This document shows, piece by piece, positions 22,150 through 30,880 of a DNA stretch of 64,000 nt. Under the pieces are notes generated by a model that saw nothing but the letters and a program-made list of their open reading frames with translations, had not been told where the DNA came from and did no database searches. Positions within the stretch are counted from its first letter, which is position 1, and every line of letters starts with the position of its first letter. Source of the DNA: Aquilaria yunnanensis (Eukaryota; Streptophyta; Magnoliopsida; Malvales; Thymelaeaceae); assembly GCA_039654915.1 (NCBI GenBank), contig CM077596.1, positions 56,170,501 through 56,234,500 of the forward strand, read 5' to 3'. The translations under genes and the position numbers were made by a program.

Positions 22150-25100
22150 ACCCAAAACTCTCTTTGATGACAATGAAAGAATGAACTTTGATAATCCTGT
22201 AAACACTACCGACTCGGATGACGAAGATCTTCAAGTATCTCCTGAGCTATTAAAAATGATTGAGCGAGATGAAAAAGAAAGAGCAACAAGTCAAGAACCA
22301 ACTGAGGTATTCAACCTGGGAGACAGTCAGGATGTAAAAGAAGTCAAGATTGGCACTTTATTCCCTCCTGAAGAAAAAGAAGAATTAGTCCATTTATTAA
22401 AAGAATATGTGGATGTATTCGCTTGGTCATACCAAGATATGCCTGGCTTAAGCTCAGACATAGTACTACACAAAATACCTTTGAAGCCTGGGGCGAAGCC
22501 TGTCAGACAGAAGTTACGAAGATTAAAGCCGGAGTTAATCTTAAGAGTAAAAGACGAGATTCGAAAGCTGTGGGATGCAGGATTTCTTGGGGTCGCTGAA
22601 TATACAGAATGGGTGGTTAACATTGTCCCAGTCGAAAAGAAAGAAAGTGGGAAACTAAGAGTTTGTCAGGACTACCGGCCTTTGAACGAAGCCAGTCCTA
22701 AAGATAACTTCCCACTTCCTCATATTGATACACTGGTGGATAATACCGCAGGAAACTCCTACTTTTCCTTCATGGATGGTTTTTCTGGATACAATCAAAT
22801 CAAACTTGATCCAGATGACATGATAAAAACTGCTTTTATTACCCTTTGGGGTACCTTCTACTATAAGGTGATGCCTTTCGGGTTAAAGAATGCTGGTGCT
22901 ACATATCAAAGAGCCATGGTCACGTTGTTCCATGACATGATTCATAAAGAAATTGAAGTATATGTGGACGACATGATCGCCAAAACTTTCACTGCTGGGG
23001 GGCATCTAAAAGTGCTAAGAAAACTATTCGATAGACTTCGCAAATATCAATTGAAGTTGAATCCTGCCAAATGTACTTTTGGAGCCTCTTCAGGAAAGTT
23101 ATTGGGTTTCATAGTCAGCAAGGACGGGATTCGAGTTGACCCGAGTAAAGTCAAAGCGATACAAGAAATGCAACCCCCGAAGACTCCAAAACAAGTAAGA
23201 AGTTTTCTGGGTAGAATCAACTTCATAGCAAGGTTCATATCACAATTGACGTCCAAGTGTGAACCGCTTTTCAAATCACTAAAGAAGAACAATCCGATTG
23301 AGTGGAATAACGAATGCCAAGAAGCGTTCGAGAAAATCAAACGATATTTATCAAATCCACCAGTCTTGATACCACCTCGATCCGGAGAACCGTTGATTCT
23401 ATATTTATCCATACAGGATTCTTCATTAGGATCCGTATTGGGTCAACGTGATGAGACAAGCAAGAAGGAGCATGCAATTTACTATTTGAGCAAAAAGCTT
23501 ACCACATATGAAGCTAAATACTCAATAGTAGAAAAGTCCTGTTGTGCCCTTGCATGGGTAGCACATCGACTTCGACACTACATGCTCAACAACACAACAT
23601 TACTGATCTCCAAGACTGACCCCATTAAGTACATTTTCGAGAAACCCGCTTTATCAGGCAGGATTGCAAAATGGCAAATGCTGTTATCTGAATACGACAT
23701 ACAGTATGTCACCCAAAAGGCCGTAAAAGGAAGTGTGATCGCTGAATATCTGGCTGATAGAGCATTGGAGGATTATGAGCCCATGAGAATGGACTTTCCT
23801 GATGGAGATATAATGACGATAGAACAGGAAGTCGATGAAGAAAATGAAACATGGAAAATGGCATTCGATGGAGCATCTAATGCTTTGGGACAAGGGATCG
23901 GAGCTATACTCATCTCTCCAAGCGGAGAGCAGTTTCCCCTCACAGCAAAAATTACATTTCCTTGTACCAACAATATAGTAGAGTATGAAGCATGTGCTAT
24001 GGGACTCCAAATGGCATTGGATTTGAAAGTGCGAGATCTCCGAGTCTATGGGGATTCCGCATTAGTCATATATCAAATCAATGGAGAATGGGAGACAAGA
24101 GATTCAAAATTAATCCCTTACCAAAAGCTTATACTAGACATGACTCGAAGATTTAACAGTATAAGTTTCCATCATCTTCCAAGGGAAGATAATCAAATCC
24201 CAGACGCTTTAGCTACTTTGGCTGCTATGTACAAGATAAGCGACCCTGAGCATACTCCTGTGTTCGAGATGAAAATAATAGATTCTCCAGCTTATTGCAT
24301 GAGCATCGAAGAAGAATTGGATGGAAAGCCTTGGTATCATGATATCAAGAAATACCTCCAAGAACGAACATATCCACTAGAAGCATCAGAAAATGACAAG
24401 AAATTTCTACGAAGATTGTCAATGGGTTTTCTTTTAAACCTAGACATACTCTATAAGAAAACCCCAGACTCGATGCTACTTCGCTGTGTAGATACTCATG
24501 AAGCACGAAAGATCATGGAAGAAGTTCATTCTGGAATATGTGGAGCACACACTAGTGGTCATACCATGGCAAGACAAATAATGAGGGCTGGCTACTATTG
24601 GCTCACATTGGAAAGTGATTGTATTAATCACGTGAGAAAATGTCACAAATGTCAAATATATGCCAACAAGATCCAAGCTCCACCCACCCCTCTTAATGTA
24701 ACAGCAATACCTTGGCCTTTTGCCATGTGGGGAATTGACGTCATTGGAGCCATTACCCCTAAAGCTTCCAATGGTCACAAATTCATCCTAGTGGCAATTG
24801 ACTACTTCACTAAATGGGTAGAAGCTATGTCATATGCAAGTGTGACTCAAAAGGTGGTATGCCGGTTCATTAAGAAAGAAATCATTTGTCGTTATGGGCC
24901 GCCGGAATGTATCATCTCAGACAATGCCACGAACCTGAACAATGCAATGATGCAGACTTTGTGCCGGCAGTTCAAAATCAAACATCTCAATTCGGCACCT
25001 TATCGACCAATGATGAATGGTGCAGTAGAAGCGGCCAATAAAAATATCAAGAGAATTGTTGAAAAGATGATCGTCACTTACAAGGACTGGCATGAGATGT

Positions 25101-25579
25101 TACCTTTTGCACTACATGCTTATAGAACTTCTACCCGTACTTCTACTGGAGCAACACCTTTTTCTCTGGTATACGGTATGGAGGCTGTATTGCCCATCGA
25201 AGTTGAAATACCTTCATTAAGGGTACTAATGGATACTCAATTAAGAGAAGCAGAATGGGTCAAAGCTAGATACGAGCAATTAAATCTAATTGATGAAAGA
25301 AGAATGATAGCCCTCTGCCATGGGCAACTTTATCAAAGAAGGATGATTCGTTCTTACAACAAAAAGGTTCGCCCACGACAATTTCACGAGGGTGACATAG
25401 TGCTCAAGAAAATTTTACCCATGCAACATGATTCAAGAGGAAAATGGACACCAAATTATGACGGGCCATATGTCGTGAAGAAAGCATTTTCAGGAGGGGC
25501 ACTAATTCTGACAGAAATGGATGGACGAGAATTACCGAAGCCAGTAAATTCGGATGCAGTAAAGAAATACTTTGCATAA
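22150..25579 (+). CDS. Pol: reverse transcriptase, RNase H, second (archaeal-type) RNase H, integrase
   Basis: Polymerase part of the element. First in-frame ATG is 22181 (1,132 aa from there); 22150 is the predicted exon start. Residues below count from 22181. RT: about 130-330, with LRVCQDYRPLN, FMDGFSGYNQI, MPFGLKNAGATYQ and the catalytic YVDD at 261-264. First RNase H: about 400-520. Second RNase H: about 556-690, with FDGASN (D563), NIVEYEACAMGL, YGDSALV and PREDNQIPDALA, the acidic residues expected of an active enzyme. Integrase: HHCC finger from H783 (HSGICGAHTSGH... CHKC), catalytic core D853, ISDNA and a second D followed 36 residues later by E (D-x35-E), then a GPY/F-type C-terminus. 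The double RNase H is diagnostic of the Tat clade. No stop or frameshift seen, so it is potentially active. Confidence 0.92.
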
Positions 25580-26945
25580 TGAAGAAATTTTCGAACAGAA
25601 GGGGAGAAGTGGATACAGGGTTACCAAAGTTTATTTGATCAAAGTTATCAAAGAGAGCTTTCTTCCCTTACACTTTCATTATCTATCTGTACCCAAGATT
25701 TTCATATTCTTTTACCCATAAATAAAAGCCAATTCTCTTTAACTTACCTTAGATTCTCACGTTCAAAATGCTAAAGTCGCTTCTATCCAGTTCTTTTCCT
25801 TCGAATCTCACATTCCTACTAGCCTTAAGTGTGCAATAAATTGTGACTTTTGAAGGAAGAATAGTAATAATTAAAACTTAGAAAAAACAAAGACCGTAGA
25901 TTACTTTGATAAGCTTTATGAATTAAAACAGGTAAGATTAAGGTCCTGCTTTGCGAGCGGCACAGAACATAGGCTAACAAAGAAGAAGGAGTAACAAATC
26001 TTTGGGAGATAGCCTTGGTGGTAGCCTGAATGATCGCTTCAGAAGTCTTAACACGTCCATGTCAGCAAGAAAGAATCATACTCACGAATATCTCAACAGG
26101 GACAATTATCCAGGGAGGCATAAAGTACGAGGCGGACATTAAGGAAATTGAAGCCAAAATTTAAGAACAAATCAAGGAAAGAAGATTTTTGAAAAGAGTT
26201 AGGCTTTTGAGACAATGGACAATAGCTGGAAAGCGAGACAATGAACAACAGCTGGAAAGCAAGACAATGAACAACAGCTGGAAAGTGAAACAATGGACAA
26301 CAGTTGGAAAGCATAAAGAGATTCAACGATAGAAGGCAATTACAAAGAGGATCCAGTAAAGCAAAGATATAAAAAATAAATCCATCAGTTACACATGCTC
26401 TGCATTCATGCATTTCACATCATACATGCATGGCATACAGAACAAGAATCAAATGGGAAGCGTATCCACCGCACAGTCACAGCAGTATAAGCTGACGTTT
26501 CAGTGACATCCGTTTTTACCAATCTACCGCTGGATGCACAGCTGATATAGTGGACCCAGCCCCATCAGCAATTCAAGGATAAAGTAGACAATATTGTCAA
26601 AATCCTGGTAATCAATTCAATAATCGAGGCTACACCGGGATGGACAGAATTGACGCCAGCTTAGCGGTATCCAAGATAAGAAATAACTATGGTCAAAGAT
26701 AAGTGCGGATATCGAGAAATATTGTCGTCCAAAGCAGACAATGGATTCAATAATCAAGGACTGGATCAATGTCATGCCTGATGAGATATCAAAGATAAGA
26801 AATATCTATGATACTAAAATAAAGCAGAATCCACTTTTCCGGTTAAACGGCGGATACGGTACTCCGTGACTCTCAAGTCGGTTCTCTCAGTTGCCCATAA
26901 TAACTGATACCTTCACCCCTTCTTTCTTTTACTTCCTCCTAGAAA
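25580..26945 (+). other. Post-integrase spacer with 4 x 26-bp repeat
   Basis: 1.37 kb without a convincing gene. At 26211-26314 there are four 26-bp units of the type GACAATGAACAACAGCTGGA. The last 120 bp (GGATACGGTACTCCGTGACT...) resemble the leader of the accessory genes downstream and probably hold the promoter or leader of the first of them. No clear TATA box is seen there. Confidence 0.55.
26211..26314 (+). repeat. 4 x 26-bp tandem repeat
   Basis: Units at 26211, 26237, 26263 and 26289, each containing ACAATGRACAAYAGYTGGAAAG. Frame-breaking and non-coding. Confidence 0.85.
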
Positions 26946-27494
26946 ATGGATCCTACTTTTTCTGCCTTGCGAAAGTATTTCCCTTCTCTCCCAATGAACA
27001 TCCTAAAAAAGATCTACCGAGTTCGCTGTGAACGATTAAGAGCTCTGATGCATAAAGGAATCCCTGAAGATGTGCGGTGGTTAATTGAAGCTAAGGTTCG
27101 TCTGGCAGGCGAAATCCCAGAGGCATTTGTGTCTTACATGCCTGGTGTTGGCAAAAGTTCTTATGCCAGAAAAAGAAGAGCGAAAAGATTACAAGTCTGC
27201 CATAAATGTGGTAGGTGGACTTGTAAGACTAGGTGTCGTTCTTTAGGAATGATCTCCAATAATCGAGAAGATAAAATACGGTTCATCAAGAATGGCTTGA
27301 GTAAGGACTCATTGGATGATATCCAATTGACTCTTGAGACGCATTCTTGTGGATCTGTGCAACGTGAAATTCTTGATTTATGGAGTATTTTTCATGAAGA
27401 ACGAGACCGTTACAGTCCCGGGAATCTGACTTTAAACGACCCTGTTTGCCGGTTTGTAAGAAAGCTGGATGGGAAGCAGATCCTCGACTCATAG
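26946..27494 (+). CDS. Accessory Cys-rich nucleic-acid-binding-like protein, copy 1 (182 aa)
   Basis: First of three tandem paralogues. The N-terminal half is helical (LRKYFPSLPMNILKKIY, WLIEAKVRLAGE). A basic patch follows at residues about 72-82 (YARKRRAKRL), then a four-cysteine motif C85-x2-C88-x4-C93-x3-C97 (CHKCGRWTCKTRC). The rest is conserved with NREDK, FIKNGL, LETHSCG and LNDPVC. A basic Arg/Lys run directly before a short zinc-binding cysteine cluster is the arrangement in the carlavirus nucleic-acid-binding protein family (Pfam Carla_C4). Those proteins bind nucleic acid, enter the nucleus and act as pathogenicity factors or silencing suppressors. That assignment is by pattern only. 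It is not the gag knuckle, which lies in the gag ORF. The frame is intact and the ATG is in the same place in all three copies. Alternative: an unrelated plant zinc-ribbon protein. Confidence 0.8.
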   Translation: MDPTFSALRKYFPSLPMNILKKIYRVRCERLRALMHKGIPEDVRWLIEAKVRLAGEIPEAFVSYMPGVGKSSYARKRRAKRLQVCHKCGRWTCKTRCRSLGMISNNREDKIRFIKNGLSKDSLDDIQLTLETHSCGSVQREILDLWSIFHEERDRYSPGNLTLNDPVCRFVRKLDGKQILDS

Positions 27495-27783
27495 AAGCCG
27501 TTAATGCCGTTACTGGACGTAAAACCAGTGGAAGATGTGAGCCACAGTCACAATTACTGTACATACAGTTTGTTATATTTGGAAAAATTTGCATTTTCTT
27601 TTGACAGATGTACATGCTCCCCTAAGTGTAATCGACACGTTATCCCTTTTCATCACTATAAATGCGTGTTCTTCCTTCTGATTAAACAACAGATAAGATA
27701 CCCCGTGACTTCTAAAGTCGATTATTCCAGTTTCCTGTAATAACTGATTCATTTCCCTCTTCTCTCAAATTCTTCTCTCATCA
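27495..27783 (+). promoter_or_regulatory. Spacer/promoter module before accessory copy 2
   Basis: Contains one diverged copy of the ~87-bp repeat (AGTCACAATTACTGTACATA...), then CATCACTATAAATGCGTGTT with a TATA box at about 27657, about 125 bp before the ATG of copy 2. The same TATA segment recurs exactly before copy 3. Confidence 0.65.
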
Positions 27784-28332
27784 ATGGATTCTACTCTTTC
27801 TGTACTGCGAAAATACTTTCCTTCCCTCCCACTAAAAGTCCTTAAAAAGATCTACCTTGCTAGATGTGAAAGAATCAGAGTTTTTACACGCAAAGGCATT
27901 CCCGATAATGTGCAGTGGATAATTGAAGCTAAGGTCCGTTTGGCGGGTGAAGTTCCAGATGCATTCATGCCCCGCATGCCCGGTTTAGGTAAAAGCCGTT
28001 ATGCCAAAAGGCGAAGAGCAAAGAGACTAGGCGTGTGTTATAAATGTGGGCGATGGAATTGTAATACTAAATGTCGCTCTTTAGGATACATCTCCATAAA
28101 TCGTGAAGATAAAAGAAAATTCATTAAGAATGGCCTGCGTAAGGAGTCTCTGAAAGATATCCGAGAGACTCTTGAAACGCATTCTTGTGGAAAAGTGCAA
28201 GGTGAAATTATCGGTTTATGGAGGACTTACCATAAAGAACGAAACCGTTACAGTCTTGGGAATGTGATTTTAAACGACCCCGTTTGTCAGTTTGTAAGAA
28301 AACTAGATGGGAAGCAAATCCCCGACTTATAG
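27784..28332 (+). CDS. Accessory Cys-rich protein, copy 2 (182 aa)
   Basis: Paralogue of 26946-27494 with exactly the same length and no gaps. By eye about 70% of residues are identical and many changes are Arg/Lys or Ile/Leu/Val swaps. The basic patch (YAKRRRAKRL) and the four-cysteine motif (CYKCGRWNCNTKC) are kept, as are NREDK, FIKNGL, LETHSCG and LNDPVC. That pattern suggests each copy has been kept under protein-level selection since duplication. The duplicated unit is about 838 bp including its own TATA-containing spacer, so it is likely transcribed separately. Function is inferred as for copy 1. Confidence 0.8.
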   Translation: MDSTLSVLRKYFPSLPLKVLKKIYLARCERIRVFTRKGIPDNVQWIIEAKVRLAGEVPDAFMPRMPGLGKSRYAKRRRAKRLGVCYKCGRWNCNTKCRSLGYISINREDKRKFIKNGLRKESLKDIRETLETHSCGKVQGEIIGLWRTYHKERNRYSLGNVILNDPVCQFVRKLDGKQIPDL

Positions 28333-28596
28333 AAGGCATTGAAGCCATTACTGGACATGAATTAGTGGAAGATGAGAGCCACAGTCATGATTGCTGTACA
28401 TATAAGCTGTCATTTGTCTTTTCTTTTGGCAATAATGTACTTACTTCCGTAAGTGTAATAAACGCATTATCCTTTCATCACTATAAATGCGTGTTCTTCC
28501 TTCTGGATACGGTACTCCATAACTCCCAAATTCAGTTATTTCCATTTCCTACAATCACTAATTTCTTTCTTTTTCTCTTAAATGCCTCATTCATCA
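28333..28596 (+). promoter_or_regulatory. Spacer/promoter module before accessory copy 3
   Basis: Repeats the layout of the previous spacer: a copy of the ~87-bp unit (AGTCATGATTGCTGTACATA, GGCAATAATGTACTTACTTC), then CATCACTATAAATGCGTGTT (TATA box near 28483) and GGATACGGTACTCC, ending at the copy 3 start. Confidence 0.65.
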
Positions 28597-29145
28597 ATGG
28601 AGCCTTCTCTTTCCGCTCTACGAAAATATTTCCCTTCTTTCCCAATAAATGTTCTTAAAAAGGTTTATCAAGCTAGATGTGAACGATTCCGACTATTTAT
28701 GCACAAAGGCATTCCTGATAATGTGCGATGGCTAATCGAAGCTAAAGTTCGTTCGGCTGGTGAAGTTCCAGATGCGTTCTTTCCCCGTATGCCCGGCTTT
28801 GGTAAAAGCGTTTATGCCAAAAAGAGAAGAGCAAAGAGGCTAGGCGTCTGTCACAATTGTGGATGGTGGATTTGCGGCAATAAATGTCGTTCTCCAGGAG
28901 TGATCACCAGAAATCGTAATGATAGAATAAAATTCATCAAGAATGGCTTGCGTAAGGAATCTCTGGAAGATATCCGAGAGGTTCTTGAAGCGCATTCTTG
29001 CGGAATAGTGCAATTTGAGGTTGTTGGATTATGGATAATTCTCCAAAAAGAACGAGAACGTTACAGTCTTGGGAATCTGACCCTAAACGACCCTGTTTGC
29101 CAGTTTGTGAAAAAGCTAGATGAGATGCAAATCACTGATTCATAG
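28597..29145 (+). CDS. Accessory Cys-rich protein, copy 3 (182 aa)
   Basis: Third paralogue. ATG 28597 is preferred over the in-frame ATG at 28582 because it gives 182 residues, as in the other copies, and starts at the same alignment position (MEPSLSALRKYFPS). The cysteine motif is CHNCGWWICGNKC, with all four cysteines and the spacing kept although the residues between have changed. The basic patch YAKKRRAKRL is kept. The NREDK segment reads NRNDR. It is followed directly by the repeat block that precedes LOG. The frame is intact. Family call as for copy 1. Confidence 0.8.
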   Translation: MEPSLSALRKYFPSFPINVLKKVYQARCERFRLFMHKGIPDNVRWLIEAKVRSAGEVPDAFFPRMPGFGKSVYAKKRRAKRLGVCHNCGWWICGNKCRSPGVITRNRNDRIKFIKNGLRKESLEDIREVLEAHSCGIVQFEVVGLWIILQKERERYSLGNLTLNDPVCQFVKKLDEMQITDS

Positions 29146-29189
29146 AAAGCATTGAAGCCGTTACTGGACGCAAAGCCAGTAGAAGACGG

Positions 29190-29645
29190 AACAAGGTCAC
29201 GATTACTGTACGTGCTAGCTGTCGCTTTTGAAATTTTCCTCCCCTTTTGGTAATAATGTATCCACTCCTGACATGAACCAAAGTCACGATTACTGTACGT
29301 GCTAGCTGTCGCTTTTGAAATTTTCCTCCTCTTTCAGCAATAATGTATCCACTCTTGACATAAGCCATAGTCACGATACTGTACATGCTAGCTGACGCTT
29401 TTGAAATTTTCCTCCCATAATGTACCCATTCCTGACATGAGCTATAATTACGACTACTGTATATACCTGCCACTTTTGAAATTTTCCTTCTCATCCGACA
29501 ATCATGTACCTACTCCTGACATAAGCTACAGTCGCGACTACTGTACATGCTAGCAGCTATTTTGAAAATTTTCCTCCTCTTTTAACGATAGTGTACCCAT
29601 ACCTGACCAGAGTCATACCCGTGACTACTATGAATAGCTGGCAAT
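29190..29645 (+). repeat. ~87-bp repeat block upstream of LOG (about 6 units)
   Basis: Units start near 29195, 29283, 29370, 29447, 29531 and 29619 and contain TCACGATTACTGTACGTGCT, CTTTTGAAATTTTCCTCC and AATAATGTATCCACTCCTGA. Single related copies occur after accessory copies 1 and 2. Position and repetition suggest a cis-regulatory (enhancer-like) role for LOG. That is inference. Confidence 0.75.
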
Positions 29646-29693
29646 AATGTATCCATTCTTGAAAATAAAATTATTGCCTTATCTCTTCATCTC

Positions 29694-29701
29694 TATAAAT
29701 A
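29694..29701 (+). promoter_or_regulatory. TATA box of the LOG gene
   Basis: TATAAATA in CTTCATCTCTATAAATATATC, 40 bp before ATG 29734. Its surroundings (TTATCTCTTCATCTCTATAAAT) resemble the TATA segments of the accessory copies 2 and 3 (TTATCCCTTTTCATCACTATAAAT), so the same promoter module seems to have been reused. The short distance implies a very short 5' leader. Confidence 0.6.
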
Positions 29702-29733
29702 TATCCTCTTTTCTCACAAGGGTAAGGATAGAA

Positions 29734-30363
29734 ATGGAGAAAACCCCAACTCGTAAATCCCGAAGTATTTGTGTATTTTCTGGGGCTTTTCCTGGAAAAG
29801 ATGAAGAGTATTTAAAAGCAGCCAACCATTTGGGTAGAGTATTAGCTGAGCGAAAAATACATTTAGTTTATGGAGGAGGTAGTGTCGGATTAATGGGAGG
29901 TGTAGCATCAGCAGCATCTCTAGGAGGAAGTCAAGTTCTGGGCATTATCCCTGGACCTCTGAAATTTATTTCTGGGGGCACGATTGGAGAAGAATTAGTG
30001 GTTAAAAATTTACAAGAGCGTGTGTTACAAATGCTTTTAAATGCTGATGCTTTTATCGCTCTACCAGGTGGTTTTGGCACATTGGGAGAAGTCTTTCAAA
30101 TTGCTTCCATGGCCCAACTTAATTTGCATAAGAAACCCATTGGGCTTTTAAATGTTAACAATTTCTTTACAGGTCTGATAGCTTTTATGGATTATGCTAT
30201 GCAGAAGAATTTTATATCAAGAGTGGCACGGCGAATCATAATATCCGCAACAACTGCTGAAGAATTGCTAGATAAAATACAAGCTTTTGTTCCTGAACCA
30301 GATCCAGCAATGATTCAGATAGACTGGACGCGACAGTCTTTCCCGAACAGTTCAATCCCATAA
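29734..30363 (+). CDS. LOG-like: LONELY GUY-type cytokinin riboside 5'-monophosphate phosphoribohydrolase (209 aa), captured in a retrotransposon
   Basis: LOG enzymes release active cytokinin free base from its riboside monophosphate in one step. The protein is collinear with plant LOGs and near their usual 210-220 residues. Seen here: ICVFSGAFPGKDEEYLKAA near the N-terminus, YGGGSVGLMGGVA at residues 46-58, GIIPGPL, and the family signature PGGFGTLGE at 111-119 (consensus PGGxGTxxE, with the catalytic Glu). A conserved GLLNVNNFFTGLIAFMDYAM segment follows. ATG 29734 matches where LOG proteins begin. The in-frame ATG 29647 lies upstream of the TATA box and is unlikely. The gene has no introns, although plant LOG genes normally have several, so it probably came from a captured mRNA. 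It lies between integrase and 3' LTR, with its own TATA box. No stop or frameshift. Confidence 0.93.
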   Translation: MEKTPTRKSRSICVFSGAFPGKDEEYLKAANHLGRVLAERKIHLVYGGGSVGLMGGVASAASLGGSQVLGIIPGPLKFISGGTIGEELVVKNLQERVLQMLLNADAFIALPGGFGTLGEVFQIASMAQLNLHKKPIGLLNVNNFFTGLIAFMDYAMQKNFISRVARRIIISATTAEELLDKIQAFVPEPDPAMIQIDWTRQSFPNSSIP

Positions 30364-30880
30364 TAGTCCTCTACTAACCCCGTTGAAATATTGTGGAAGA
30401 AGAAGTGATCCGATCCGTTTTGCTTGTCCTTTAGTTTTATTATCAGCATTTTCTTTCGTGTTTTAGTTTTTCTTTCAGGGAATTTCTTTTTTATCTTATA
30501 AGATAGTCTCGTCCATGCTGATATTAAAACCATAGGACAATGCCTTTAGGTTGGAATGGCTGAGTAAAGAGTAATTTTTATTGCTCTTGAGACGCATCCT
30601 ATTAGGTCTACTAGGCATAACATTTTAGGATAGTTAAGCTTCAACCTTATTTGGATGACATATCTCTCAAGCGAATCTATATTTACTAAAGAAAATATTA
30701 GATGAACCTTGGATATTGATTCCAAACATCCGTTCCCTTTACATAATTTGTTAGCGATATTGTCATCATCAAGATTCACTCATTTTATCGAAGTCTAAAA
30801 TTTCGCACTCGCCTATTATGCAAATTCACACTTTCGAAGAAAATTATTCCAATTCTAATTGCTTTCATATAAATTTCGCT
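30364..30880 (+). other. LOG 3' flank
   Basis: 517 bp after LOG without a gene or clear repeat. No strong poly(A) signal could be singled out. Confidence 0.4.

Noticed and set aside
26946..29145. The Cys motifs as ordinary gag CCHC zinc knuckles
   Set aside because: The spacing is C-x2-C-x4-C-x3-C with four cysteines and no His in the CCHC position. The proteins lie after integrase, while the gag ORF has its own Cys/His motifs.
29647..29733. Upstream in-frame ATG 29647 as the LOG start
   Set aside because: It would add 29 hydrophobic residues not seen in LOG proteins, and the ATG lies upstream of the TATA box that best fits as the gene's promoter.
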